Assembly (NCBI GenBank): GCA_036250225.1 | Contig: JAPZLL010000077.1 | Span: 1 to 64,000 of the forward strand | Length of the DNA stretch: 64,000 bases | Reading direction: 5' to 3' | Source of the DNA: Cercophora sp. LCS_1 | Taxonomy: Eukaryota; Ascomycota; Sordariomycetes; Sordariales; Lasiosphaeriaceae | In this document: piece after piece, positions 41,551 to 51,946 of the stretch | Numbering within the stretch: position 1 is the first letter of the stretch | Layout of the letters: each line of letters opens with the position of its first letter | Program-made: the position numbers and the translations under genes | Notes under the pieces: model-generated | Seen by the model: the letters and a program-made list of their open reading frames with translations, nothing else | Told to the model about the DNA's origin: nothing | Database searches by the model: none

Positions 41551-43960
41551 CGTCGATTGCAAAAACCTACTTCTGTGCCTAGCCATGGCAACTCTAGGGG
41601 CCAATTGTCCTTATGGTGGTTCCTTCTTTGTTTGCGACCGCAACACTACAGAGTTTGTTGGGTGTTGTGCTGTCAACCCTTGCGCAGCTGGTTGGGGTTT
41701 CTGCCCCCCTAACAGCGGGTCATCTGAGACGAATCCAGACGTCCACGATTTCTGTTGCTGGACGTGGTCCTGAGCTGCCACTGCTTTAGCCTGAGCTTTA
41801 ACCTGAGCTGTGGTGATCCTGGCGTGCGCCTGCTGCACAGCCCCGGAGCCTTGTTCCTGGCCACCCCGGCAAAACCTGCCATTTACTAGAATGGAAAAAA
41901 CAGCCCAGGGATAATTTTGCGGACCCAGTTTCGGGCACATGCACCGTAGGACTGTGATTCCAGTGCAGAGACCGCTCGTTGAATCTCTGTTCGCCATCCA
42001 GGTACGATAGATGTCAAAAGCTTCTGGCCTCGGCAATGTGAGCTTTCACTAGCGAAATGTGGAAGCACCACGATCGCTCATGGAGCCATATCGCACCTTG
42101 GAGATGCTGGGGCAGCCAACTGAATGGACCGAACGGGACAGGGAGTCATGCAACCTACGGACAGCTGAATCCTGGAACAGGCACTGCAGGAAGCGTCTGG
42201 CTAAGCTCAGGCATAAGTTTGCCTTGAGAGAACTTCGTTGAAGGCGAGAGTGGGAATGAGAGGGCAAAAGACCTCGGTTGTGCGGCTACGACACTGGGTG
42301 GCGGAAATCTATTCGCACGCCTCGATTCTCGAACTCGACGCAGCTCTGGGAGTGGATGGCGATTGCGTAGCGCTGCGCCTTATCGGGCGCTGCTCACACG
42401 TAGCGAAACGATCAGAGGACCAAGGACGGGTCGCCGTCGCTCTGGCCGCCGCTCGAAGCATCTAACAGCACACGCAACAGCAACTATAAATTGTCAAAGC
42501 AAGAGATTAGCATCATTGGAATGCCCTTGCCTGTCCAAGTTGTGGCTAATAGCAGAATGAAAGTGAAACTGGCCAGCCGTTGTCATTGCGTGCGTTGACA
42601 AGCGCCGCGCTCTGCGCATTTCACAAAATGCGGGCTAGGAGGGTGTTACTACTTGGTCAGCAGCTGACAGCTGCCTGCTAGATTCTGGCGTTCAGCCCGA
42701 AAGACGTGCCGGTGCCTGCGCAAAAGTCATCGCAGAAGGCGCCAGATGGGCGTCCGCGAGGTGAGCTACTCCCGGCCAATCTGTCTCCTGTTGACACGAC
42801 TAACTTTTGAAGGTGGTATCGAGTATCGTTTTCGACCCGCACCCTCGTGGACCCCCTCGACTAAAACCACGGCGCACTCCGAACGCAAACTGCAGAGTGG
42901 AGGAAGCAGTAATGACCCCCATGCGAGCCGGAAACGATGGGCGACATTATCCACAAGGTGATATCCACCAGATGGAAGTGACGCCAAAGCTGCGCTCGGA
43001 GCAGAACGAGTCTTTATGTTCCTCGGCGTCTTCGATCTAATGCACCCATCCACCGCTATGTTTCTATCTGCAAAGGCGACGTTCAGGGGCTTTGGCTGCT
43101 CGCCTCCGCGGGATTGTTCCAGGCCCACAAGCACCTTCGGCGTCATCTCTCTCGATGCTCGTCGTGCTGACTGTGCGCTGGCGGTACTGGCGCTGTTAGC
43201 GCACTGTTGGAATAACCGGTGCCAGGAAGGGCGTTGGTAGCACTGGCGCACTTGGCTTGGTATCTAATCCTACACCCTCTAGAAGAGTTCTGAGAAGCGC
43301 ACTTCCAAGAACATCCGGTAATCGTCGAATACCACCTTGGACACACGGAGGAACCACCGGCGCCGAAGCAGGAGCGACGCATGCTGCAGCTGAAGGAGTT
43401 TCTCTGCTTGTCCGCGACGAGACGGAGGAGAGGTGCGTCGAGTCCTTCCACACCACCCCATGCTCCATGCGGTCTATGGCGGGTCGTTGGTATCGGGCTA
43501 TGCTAGGTATGGACCGCCTCCGACCACCCGCCCAACTTAAGGGTTACAATGCGACCCAACTCGGTCGATCCATTTGCCTGTGTGTCCTTCCACTCCATAT
43601 CCTTTAGGATTTTTGTAATGTAACCTGCCGCCGCAGAAAGGTGAAGGATGTGAGAAATCGCGCGGTGAAGTGCAAGAAGGCGTTGAGAAGGGGGTTCAAT
43701 GGTCCGGCTCTGGGTGAGGCAGAGCTTACGTACCACAGGAAGATCCGGCGTAATTATCTATACACACAATATTCAATACCGCCAGATAATTATCTTTCCT
43801 TTACAACCCGCTCGTCTTGCTCCTCCTAACTTTACAATTCCCTTCGTTTTGCGCTGTTTGATATACAAGCGCTATGTATACGTTGCACATGCCATGCGAA
43901 AGTTGAGGCCGGTCAACCGACTCAAGGTTTGGGGTCAGTGGTTCGTGTGGACTGGCTTCA
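41551..43960. other. Gene-poor region of about 2.4 kb
   Basis: Many short overlapping frames but no recognised domain. A minus-strand frame at 43143-43451 is cysteine-rich (CSMRRSCFGAGGSSVC, ITGCSWKCASQ) without a signal peptide and is not called. The stretch probably contains decayed sequence. Confidence 0.45.
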
Positions 43961-43979
43961 ACTTTTTCTAACCCGGGCT

Positions 43980-44523
43980 GAGCTACCGCCTCATCCTTTC
44001 ATATCTTTGTTCGTTTCGCGTCTCCTCGCTGTCATTCGCCTTCGTCTTCTCAGCAACGCCTTGACGTCTCAGCCCTCGCATCTCGTCTCGACTCTGATCA
44101 TTTCATGTCTCGCCTCGCTGTCTCGTCAACTGTTTAACCACGTCTCGCCGTCATCTGTCAACAACGCTTTGACCACACTCGCTGTCATTTCGTCATCTCT
44201 TTGACCACTCTTTGGCCCAGCCATTGTCATCTCGACTCTTTGACCACTCTTTGACCCTAGCCGAATCCTCATTCATCTCGTCAACTCGCCCTGTCATTTC
44301 AATCCTCTTTGACCCGTCTATTATCAACTCTCGTCACTCCTTTGTTGACCACTCGTCCCTCACCGTCCACGTTTCACCATCTGTCCTTCATCAACTATCT
44401 CGACCTACCACGTCCACCTCATCACATCTCATTCTCTTTCATCGCTATCTCTTATCGACTACCACGTCCCGTCTCGCCGTCTCGCCGTCCACTCCCGCCC
44501 ACTCGTCCCCTTCCGATTCCACG
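43980..44523 (+). promoter_or_regulatory. Long pyrimidine-rich leader with reiterated words
   Basis: Over 500 bases of T/C-rich plus-strand DNA with repeated CTCTTTGACCACTCTTTG and TCATCTCGTC-like words end at the ATG of the next gene. CT-rich stretches are common just upstream of fungal transcription starts, but this length is unusual. The word repetition suggests local duplication. Confidence 0.45.
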
Positions 44524-45669
44524 ATGCGACACGACCAAGTCACAGCCTGGCGCACAGCCATGGCTGTGACCATGGCCCAAGACGTGCCCGGGGTGCCCGG
44601 AAACCTGCCCGGCTTGCCTTCCCTGCCGCCCCTACCGCCCCGGGACGGCCCTCTCAACACAAATACGCCTCCCGACACAAATATGCCTCTCGCCGACACC
44701 GACACGCCTCTCCAGACACCTGGCACACCTCTCGACACACCCGACATACCTCTCACCCGCAGGAACTTGGCTCGCCTCAACGCGCTGAACGGCGACACCC
44801 GCAGACACAGGCACAGCACCTACGTTTTCGACGACGACAGCGACGACACGATGACCATCTCCACCACCGCTTCCGAATTCGAACAACGCGCGTACGAGAA
44901 CGGCCTCCTCGACCCCCCCAGCTCGCGTCCACGCGGCTTCAACGCCCTCCGAAATGTTGGCAACCAGCGCCGCACCAGCACCCAGCCATCCGAGCAAGCC
45001 CATCAAGAATATTGCGACGACATCTCCGAGTCGTACAACGAAGCTCGTGCGAGCTTTCTCGTGCAGTCAAGTATGATGCGGCAGTACGGTTCGATCGACC
45101 GGAACTACGGCAGACAGAATAGTCGAGCCATCACGCAGATTCCCGAACAGGATTTCAACAACTTGCCCAACCCCCTGCCCGATGTCCTCGACGGCCTCAA
45201 GACAAAGGCTCTACCCGGTCACCTGCACAACAATGCTCTTCACACTGCACACTCGCTCTCTTTCTGTCACTTCGCTACCGAACTCAAGCGCACCGATGGC
45301 AATTTCCACCAGGCGACCGTCCAGGCTAGGTACGACGGTGCTGTCATGGTCAACGCGCGGGAGCGGGCGCTGGACCAGGCCCGTCGAGATGGCGCTGCTA
45401 CCGCTGCTGCTATCGACAAGGCCGCCCAAGACGATGCTGTTTTTACTCTCGTCACCGACGGCAAGGTGGCCGAGATATACTCGCACTATTGCGCGAACGA
45501 GCAATATCACCAGAACCTGGTGGCATGCGAGAGCCTACTCGAATATCCGAACCGAGGCCGCCAGCTGATCCGCAACTTCCAAGACTACGCGCGGGTCAAG
45601 TCGTACGAGCTGGCGAACCTACTGGGTGCAGGCTTGGAGGGACAGGTATTCTGGCATTCCTACCGCTAG
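44524..45669 (+). CDS. Hypothetical protein, proline-rich N-terminus and helical C-terminus
   Basis: One exon of 381 residues from the ATG at 44524; the frame is open further upstream but only across the pyrimidine-rich leader. Residues 20-80 are Pro/Thr-rich with imperfect repeats (NTPPDTNMPL, DTDTPLQTPGTPLDTPDIPL). About residue 100 is an acidic patch (FDDDSDD). The C-terminal 200 residues are predicted helical: PDVLDGLKTKALPGHLHNN, ATVQARYDGAVMVNARERAL, IYSHYCANEQYHQNLVAC, ARVKSYELANLLGAGL. No domain was recognised. The region looks lineage-specific. Long continuous frame and ordered composition make it a probable gene. A nearby copy of the dispersed repeat begins 230 bases downstream. Confidence 0.6.
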   Translation: MRHDQVTAWRTAMAVTMAQDVPGVPGNLPGLPSLPPLPPRDGPLNTNTPPDTNMPLADTDTPLQTPGTPLDTPDIPLTRRNLARLNALNGDTRRHRHSTYVFDDDSDDTMTISTTASEFEQRAYENGLLDPPSSRPRGFNALRNVGNQRRTSTQPSEQAHQEYCDDISESYNEARASFLVQSSMMRQYGSIDRNYGRQNSRAITQIPEQDFNNLPNPLPDVLDGLKTKALPGHLHNNALHTAHSLSFCHFATELKRTDGNFHQATVQARYDGAVMVNARERALDQARRDGAATAAAIDKAAQDDAVFTLVTDGKVAEIYSHYCANEQYHQNLVACESLLEYPNRGRQLIRNFQDYARVKSYELANLLGAGLEGQVFWHSYR

Positions 45670-45899
45670 CATTGTCATAGATACAGTTCGGCGCGAGGAC
45701 TGCAAAGATGGAAACTAGTATGGAATACTTTCTCCCCCTCGTTCGATAACCATTCTGAGTCGGCCAGGCATCGAATGTGCGAGTTGTAAGAGGAAGTCCT
45801 CTAGCACTGCATCCCATGCTGCCTGAACCGCTCTCCTTAATTCTAGGAGAGTTAAACTCCGCATATCGTAATTATTCTCAACCCAATTCTTTATCCTGT

Positions 45900-46285
45900 C
45901 GCACGCTGAATGCCCCTGACACCTCACCATGGCGCACCAGCTCACGCCCCGGCTTGCCACGGCCCTCCGAACCACGATGGCTCCGGAGAGAGCGTATCAA
46001 GGTTCAGCCACAACAGCGCGGCGCACCTTGACGAGATCAGTCTCAGGCCACAATAGCCAGGAAGGTTGCGCTAGTGAGCGCATACCGGTCATCATTCAGA
46101 AGCCATAGAACGGCAGAGAGCTTTGGTCCCAGGAGGATCTCGGTACTTGGATAGCCATCAGAACCAGAGTGCACCTCGAGGGGCAAGGGCCTTCGAGGCC
46201 ATAGTCAATTATTGTGTTCAGGATAGATTTGTCCAGCGCCCACAGGGCCACATATCGTTCCAAGCCGCAACCTCAGTCACCACTT
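45900..46285 (+). repeat. Dispersed repeat element, copy B
   Basis: Shares ordered blocks with 721-1275, including CGCACGCTGAATGCCCCTGA at 45900-45919, CTCCGGAGAGAGCG at about 45979, GCCAGGAAGGTTG at about 46053, and CAGCGCCCACAGGGCCACAT near 46236. It lacks most of the tandem array of the other copy. The two copies lie 45 kb apart in the same orientation. Confidence 0.7.
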
Positions 46286-46551
46286 GACATCAGGCCCATG
46301 CTAGTGTCGGTCAAGTGTTGGCTGTGATTGCCCTTGTCACACCACGTAAGAAGGTGTATCGCCTACCGGTCTCCTTGGGTTAAGTGCTTATGTCACGGTA
46401 AAGGCTACTGCATCAGACAAGTGGTTGTCGATTGGTAATAGAACCTAAATTGTGTTAGGGTCGTGCGAAGAGGGAAGAAGAAATGGCTACGATGGCTGGT
46501 GATTTGGCCAGCTTATATAGAGGGTTCTGTAGTACAAAAGACCATATATTG
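46286..46551. other. Spacer between repeat copy B and DUF5648 remnant
   Basis: No coding feature seen. Confidence 0.4.
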
Positions 46552-46910
46552 TCACCTAGCAAACAATGGGTGAGAAAAAAAAAAACCTACACCAGTTCCC
46601 GCCCGCCCCGTCGCCTCAAGCGAATAGAAATGATCGTTCGTCGCCCGGCTATAAAACCGAAACAGCGGAACCGACTGTGCATGCTGCGCGCTGTAGACGT
46701 AAAACTTGACGCCCTCGGGCGTATAGCCACGCTGCGAACACCCTTCGCCCGATATATCGGTCGTGTAGAAATGGTCGCCGGCTGTTCTGTCGTGAAAGCA
46801 ATAGACGGGAACCGTCAGGGGCTGCTGGATCTTGTCGACGTAGGCTGTGATGCCCATGTAGTGTAGCCCTGCGAGGTGAGGTTCGCATAGAAGCTGCCTC
46901 GGTGGCAGCT
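46552..46910 (-). pseudogene. DUF5648-type repeat protein remnant
   Basis: From the ATG at 46857 the minus strand encodes 101 residues with the DUF5648 pattern twice: VPVYCFHDRTAGDHFYTTD with GYTPEGVKFYVY, and VPLFRFYSRATNDHFYSLE. These beta-rich repeats occur in secreted fungal and bacterial proteins and are of unknown function. Upstream, in another frame, GSFYANLTSQGYT continues the same repeat, so a frameshift lies just before the apparent ATG and an N-terminal part with signal peptide is missing. The gene is therefore probably 5'-truncated and broken. Confidence 0.65.
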
Positions 46911-47151
46911 AACAGCAGGTTCGTACCCCTTTATGGCACCAAGGCTGTCAACACTTGACGAGGCGTCTGTCTCGTTGGTCCGCTTGGTTTATATCCATTT
47001 CCATCAGGCCTTGGGAGCCGGAAATTTCGGAAAACGAGCTGAACCGGCGTTACACGATGCCTGTGTGATGTCACCAAGCAGGCAACACATCTCGACCACG
47101 CCCGCTCCAACCTTCCCGCGGCAGACTCGCACACCTAACACTCAGCGCGAC

Positions 47152-48697
47152 ATGCCCAAAATGGACCCGACACACGACGATCCCATCGCGCCCGATTACT
47201 CAGGGCTGCAAGTTGTCCCATTTGACACGGCCCCTGAGCACGTTGCTCTCCCCTCGCTGCCAGAGGTCGTCTCGGTCGCACAAGAGGAGAAAATCCCTGG
47301 TCCCCAGATTACCTTGGAACCGTATCAGGGCGAGACCACAGACTCCCAGCGAGCTTCAGGCCCCGCGCAAGCAGTTCGGCCCTGGTGGCGTCGAAAGCGC
47401 TGGATCTCGGTCGCATCCTTCAGTTTCGTTGCAGTCATCGTTGCTGTGGTAGTCGGAGCGGTGGTCGGACCGCGGTGAGTGTTCGTCTTCAGCGCGCGTG
47501 TCGCCTCTAACGAGCTTTAGGTTGGCTTCGAGCGCGACAGAATCCCCTCCGCCTTCAAACTCGACCACCACGAGCACCCCCGAAACCCCTCAAGACGCGT
47601 GTCGCGATACTGTTTGCCCGCAAGTCCTGTCCGCCGCAGTTCTCGGTCGGGACATCTCGAGTGCCGAAGTCCTATTGTTCGCTCGGGGTGTCGACAATGC
47701 CATCTGGTACTGCTCTGCCCCTGTCCGTCAACTCGAGTCTTGGGTTTGGGGAAATAAGTGGGTTAGTCTGGGCGGTCCGTTTCTGAGCCAGCCTTCGGCT
47801 CTGGCATGGGAGTCTGGTACACGGGTCCTGGTTGTCGCTGCCTCAGATCCGGACCACAGCGTCAAGATGAGAAGGTTCAACTTCACCACCGAAATGACCG
47901 AGTGGGAAGATTTGAGTGGCCCGACATCGAGTGCCATTGCGGCGTGCGTTGTCAATGACACGCGCCCCGATCTGTGGACGGCATCCGGCACAGGCGTGGC
48001 GCACAATTTCTGGTTGCCGAAAGAAGGCCGCTTCTGGGCTGCGGGGCCTGGAGACGCATGGCAGGATAGTGCCCACTTCGATTCTCCCGTATCATCACGG
48101 CCAGGCGTTGTCTGCCGCCCTGCCGGATACTTTCACGACCTTGTTGCGTATGGGAGTGACGGGACAGTCCGACATTCTACCTTTCGGACCGTGTGGACGG
48201 TTGCCTCGAACCGCGGGGGCAACTTCCGGGGCGAGCCGGTTGTCGTGGCTGTGGGGAGTGACCGGTTCGACTTTTTCGGCATCGGCGCAGACGACGGTTC
48301 CATGTACCATTTTACGTGGACAAGTACCGGAGGGTATTCATCCTTGGCAAATCTTGGAGGATCCTTCGCAAGCGTCCCATCGGCTGTGGTGACCGGGCTG
48401 GGCTCAGAATCGAGGATTGATGTCGTGGCACTGGGGAAAAACGGCCAGATACAGCACCGGGCGCTTCACAGGCAACAGTGGCTATCGGATTGGGAAGACC
48501 TAGGCATCGACGGAGACGGTGCGCCGCTGGTCGTCAACATCACGAATTGGAAACCTGAGAGGGTGACTGTATTTGTCCTGAAGAGGGGCGGTCAGGTGTA
48601 TCATGCGCTGTGGAATGTGTCGGCTGAGCCAAGTTGGCAGGGTCTGCTCTGGGCGAACCTTGGTGGGACCATGTCGAATGCATTTTACCGTACCTAG
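47152..48697 (+). CDS. Single-pass membrane protein with extracellular beta-propeller, lectin-like
   Basis: Two exons, 47152-47474 and 47521-48697, give 499 residues; the 46-nt intron (GTGAGT, TCTAAC branch, TTTAG) lies just after the membrane helix. Residues 1-80 are an acidic cytosolic tail without signal peptide. RRKRWISVASFSFVAVIV with VVVGAVVGPR at about 80-107 is a signal anchor with a basic inner flank. A Ser/Thr/Pro stalk (PSNSTTTSTPETP) and two Cys (DACRDTVC) follow. The remainder has at least five similar blades, for example AIWYCSAPV...WVSLGGPFLSQPSALAW, FRGEPVVVAVGSDRFDFFGI, GSMYHFTW...LGGSFASVPSAV, GQIQHRALH. This resembles fucose-specific or PLL-type propeller lectins. Role is probably recognition or adhesion at the cell surface (inference). 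The start at 47161 is equally possible. Confidence 0.8.
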
Positions 48698-49356
48698 AAC
48701 TGGTGTTTGTAGATGATGCGCAGAGAAATCTGCTTTACGTTCCCTGATGGTCGTTTGGCGATTGAATAGCACTCGACGGCAGGTCCGAAAGGGAAGGAGC
48801 GAGAGCAGAGTCCCTGGTTGGGCCGCAATATCCACTAGTGAAGCCCGATCTTTCCCCCAACACTCACCATGAAATTGCAGCCGCTATTGACGGTGAAAAG
48901 CACCCGAGGCCTAGGCACTCAGAGGCATAGTGATTCTCGCCCGGGCCAGTGGATTGTTCACGCCCGAGTATCCCGTCTCAAGAGGGTCATCCTTGTCGAG
49001 GCTTCGCGAAAACGCTGCATCGACGCCCGTGACCCCTGTGCGGCCTGGCGCGTCTCGCTGCGCTCACGATCAGGGATCGTGCATTACCACGCCCGTCAGC
49101 GGATATCTCTCGACATACTCAGTCAGAGTCTCTCTCAGAGTCTCTCATCTAGAACTTGGGCGAGGCCAGAATGACAGACTGAGTTTTACTCCTGTATGCA
49201 ATTACTGCCCAAGAAAGTGTGTTCATGACTTGTCTCTTCCTCTTTTCCCTGACATTCGCACTTTTCCTGACAACCTCCCTCCAACCATCCGACAACGCCA
49301 CGCTCTTCCTAGGCGACATCGCCATAGAAAAAAGACCATCGCCTTCCCAAGTTCCC
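48698..49356. other. Intergenic region, no gene recognised
   Basis: Contains a short signal-like frame at 49219-49446 (MFMTCLFLFSLTFALFLTT) that overlaps the following minus-strand locus and is not called. Confidence 0.4.
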
Positions 49357-50110
49357 TTAACCAGAAGCGCGCTCCAGGAGCTCAACCGCAGAAACCGTCA
49401 AAGCGCTCGCGCCCGCATCAGAAGAAACAGCGATAGCAAAAGCTAGAGAGGACTTGTCGAACCACCAATCTTTATCCTTATATAGCCGTGGAAGTGATTT
49501 GCTATCTCCCGCTTCAATGACGAGAGTAGGATATTGGTTACCAGCTGAGTGAGGTGGACTAGGCCGGAGACCGCTATCTCCTTGTTTGTTTTTCGTACCA
49601 GTGCCTTTGAACTCTGCCGAACCAGTAGGGATATATTTGCGTTGTAAACCCATCTGGAAAATACTTATTTGGATCTCGCTAAAGACCAGCGGATTGGCAG
49701 TCTCATGAACCGACCCTGGCATTCTGAAGAAAACCAGGCCAACCTCGTTGCCAAAGAAGGTAATGCGACCGGGGTATTATCCGTCTGGATCAGCAGAACG
49801 AAGGGCATCGAGGTGTGCTGTAGTAGCGTTGTAGTAGATGAGCGCGTCTTGGGTCGGGGTCCCTTGGTCCTGCAGGGCGCGGAGTTCTTGGGCGTGTTGG
49901 GACACAAGAGCAATGTCGTTAATATTGGGAACCGGGGGGACAGTGAGGCCACCGAGGCCAAACCGTTTGGCTGGATCGGGAGACTCTTGAGGCAGGTCAG
50001 AGCTGTTAGCTGAAGACTTCTTGGCCAATCGAGGGGAATGACGAGGGTGAGAGGGAGGAGTGCGACGAGAAGGCGACGGGGGGGGGACGACGAGAAGGAG
50101 AACGGGGCAT
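49357..50110 (-). pseudogene. Fungal nuclease-like (PD-(D/E)XK-type) gene with stop and frameshift
   Basis: The locus reads MPRSPSRRPPP from the ATG at 50110, but the frame is lost in a run of nine C (minus strand; 50078-50086). With one C fewer it continues SPSRRTPPSHPRHSPRLAKK into the main frame. That frame passes GLTVPPVPNINDIALVSQHA to DALRSADPDG, hits TAA at 49777-49779, and resumes in the same frame with YPGRITFFGNEVGLVFFRMP, FSEIQISIFQMGLQRKYIP, YPTLVIEAGDSKSLPRLYKD and WWFDKS. The TLVIEAG...LPRL...WW pattern matches a family of fungal hypothetical proteins thought to have a restriction-endonuclease-like fold. Homology is from memory. The protein ends soon after WWFDKS, where the last strand and helix of the fold are replaced by Ala/Ser-rich sequence. 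Nonfunctional as it stands, unless the stop is bypassed. Confidence 0.6.
50078..50086. repeat. Homopolymer of nine G (nine C on the coding strand)
   Basis: Lies about 25 bases after the ATG of the preceding locus. Changing length by one base switches the reading frame between a short dead-end peptide and the long frame. Confidence 0.9.
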
Positions 50111-50996
50111 GATGAGCCGCGGAAGCTGGGATGCTGGGATGATGGCTGAGGAAAGGAAGGAGGAAGAAAATGCGAGCAGTTATTTACGATAACGTACCTG
50201 CCATGGCGTTGGGTGTTTGTCTCGATGCGTCCGGCGGATGAAAGGCGTGCGTCAAAGGATCTGGTTGCGAGTCGGGTGGATGAAAGAAAGGTTGCGTCAA
50301 AGTATCCTGAGGCAGCATCATGATTGCGGTGGCTCCAGGCGGCCATCGCGTGCCGTAAATGTTGGAGGAAACGGTGGGCGATTGCATTGCTCGACGGGGA
50401 TGTGGAGAGGATTTGCGACAACGGTGGAAGGATGGGAGCCGAGAGATGGAATGCGAATGAGGCGGTTGGAGCCAACTGTGGACAGGATAGGAGTCGACAG
50501 AGATGACAGCTGGGAATGAGCTCGCGATGAGAGGCTAGTCTGACGGTCCGAGTTGACGGAGAGAATGGAGCTCTCGTGGCTGCGTCAAGCCCTGTCTTTG
50601 GCTCCAAGCGGCCCGAAATTGGCAGACAGCGACAATCGCCGACAGCAACCTCGCGCTCCGACCGACCGACTGAACTCCCCCTTTCCATCGCTCGACACTC
50701 GACGCCCCTGACAGCTCAATTTACATACCCGCGGCATCTATCGCCACCGCCACACTTTCTCACTGCCGCCAATTGCACTCGAGTTCCTCGATAGCGACCC
50801 TCATGATACGGAGCGATGGCAGACAGTAAATCGAGTGGCCTTAGCTGGCTGTTTGCCCTTGTATGAGTAACATAGGTGGGGTCTGTCTACGTCCCTCCAA
50901 GCGTATGCTATTTTCTCGAACGCCTTTTCACTTTGATACAACCTTTCAACGTGTTTATGTAAGGTACCCATTGATATACCCCTCACGGCATCGACA
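50111..50996. other. Intergenic region, no gene recognised
   Basis: The minus-strand frame above 50110 is open to 50688 but has no motif. It is probably the promoter of the preceding locus and the downstream flank of the next. Confidence 0.4.
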
Positions 50997-51578
50997 TCAC
51001 TGCATCAGCTTGCCTAGCACCCACCCCTCCGGCAGCGGTCCTCCCTTTTCAAATAATACCCTGTAAGGTCCCCTGCCGTGCGGCTCGCACTCAGAACACG
51101 CCCAATGCCCACATTCTTGGATGGGGGTTCCGCCATGCTCAACACTCCCTTGCTCCCCACCAAAGTTCCCGTTCTCGTTCGCTTGTGGTCTCTGTTCGTT
51201 GGAGCCTCCTCGGGCGGAATCGACGGCGGTGATGCTAGGGCCTCCACATGACTCGACTGAACATTCGTTGAAAGCGTTGCACTGACAGCATTCCCATCCC
51301 TGCGACTCATTGTCGCACGTCTGAATGGAGCCACAAGTGGTCGGGCGCGCGATTCCAACAATCTTGCCCTCCCCCAGCCATTGGGCGACCAGCGCAGCAT
51401 AGAGCTCGGGCTCCCTGTCCATCCATTCGCAGACTCTCTTCCAGCTGTGGGGTGGAGGACGGGGATCGTCAGGATGATCGAGTATCATGAATCTTCTTCG
51501 GGCCTTGCAGTAGTTGAAGAGTGTTTTCGTCTCGTCCTCGTGGCCGCATGCGTAGACTTCGACGAGAACTTTGCACAT
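50997..51578 (-). CDS. Cys/His-rich hypothetical protein
   Basis: One exon of 193 residues starting MCKVLVEVYACGHEDETKTL. Cysteines and histidines are arranged in clusters that could bind zinc: YACGHE with FNYCKARRR at the N-terminus, TTCGSIQTCDNESQGWECCQ with CNAFNECSVESCGG in the middle, and QECGHWACSECEPHG near the end. Between them, DPRPPPHSWKRVCEWMDREP is the only long helix. This layout occurs in many Pezizomycotina hypothetical proteins with a CGH start. Function is unknown. Absence of a signal peptide points to an intracellular protein. No intron is needed, and the start is the only ATG consistent with the CGH motif. Confidence 0.7.
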   Translation of the reverse strand: MCKVLVEVYACGHEDETKTLFNYCKARRRFMILDHPDDPRPPPHSWKRVCEWMDREPELYAALVAQWLGEGKIVGIARPTTCGSIQTCDNESQGWECCQCNAFNECSVESCGGPSITAVDSARGGSNEQRPQANENGNFGGEQGSVEHGGTPIQECGHWACSECEPHGRGPYRVLFEKGGPLPEGWVLGKLMQ

Positions 51579-51946
51579 TTTGACGGGTAGTGGTGATAAA
51601 TTCGGTAAGGCGACACGATGGTGATGCTCCTGGATAAAGCTGCCGAGGGTTGGTCCACTTGACGGAGCGTTGGGGACCCAAAGGGGAAACCATGTGGAAG
51701 GAGCAAGTTGCCCCGCTCATTTTGCAATTCGCAGCTGCCCTGCACACTCACTTCGAGACGCGACTCAAATATAGTCCAGAGGCACCGAAATTATCTATGT
51801 CAAGCGCTCGAAATGTCATCTCTGTGTCTTGCAACCATAGACCTACCAACAGAGGCCAGTTGGAGCGTCATAGCTGACCGCCGTCTGCAGAACCCCCATC
51901 ACAAACTTGACCATCCACGCCCACAACCAGACCAAAACAGCAGCCG
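51579..51946. other. Spacer, no gene recognised
   Basis: Upstream region of the Cys/His-rich gene and downstream flank of the TRI14-like gene. Confidence 0.45.

Noticed and set aside
43143..43451. Cysteine-rich minus-strand frame
   Set aside because: No signal peptide, no ATG in suitable context and an alternative overlapping frame of similar length; may be chance.
49219..49446. Small plus-strand frame with a hydrophobic N-terminus
   Set aside because: Overlaps the nuclease-like locus on the other strand and has no support beyond a signal-like stretch.
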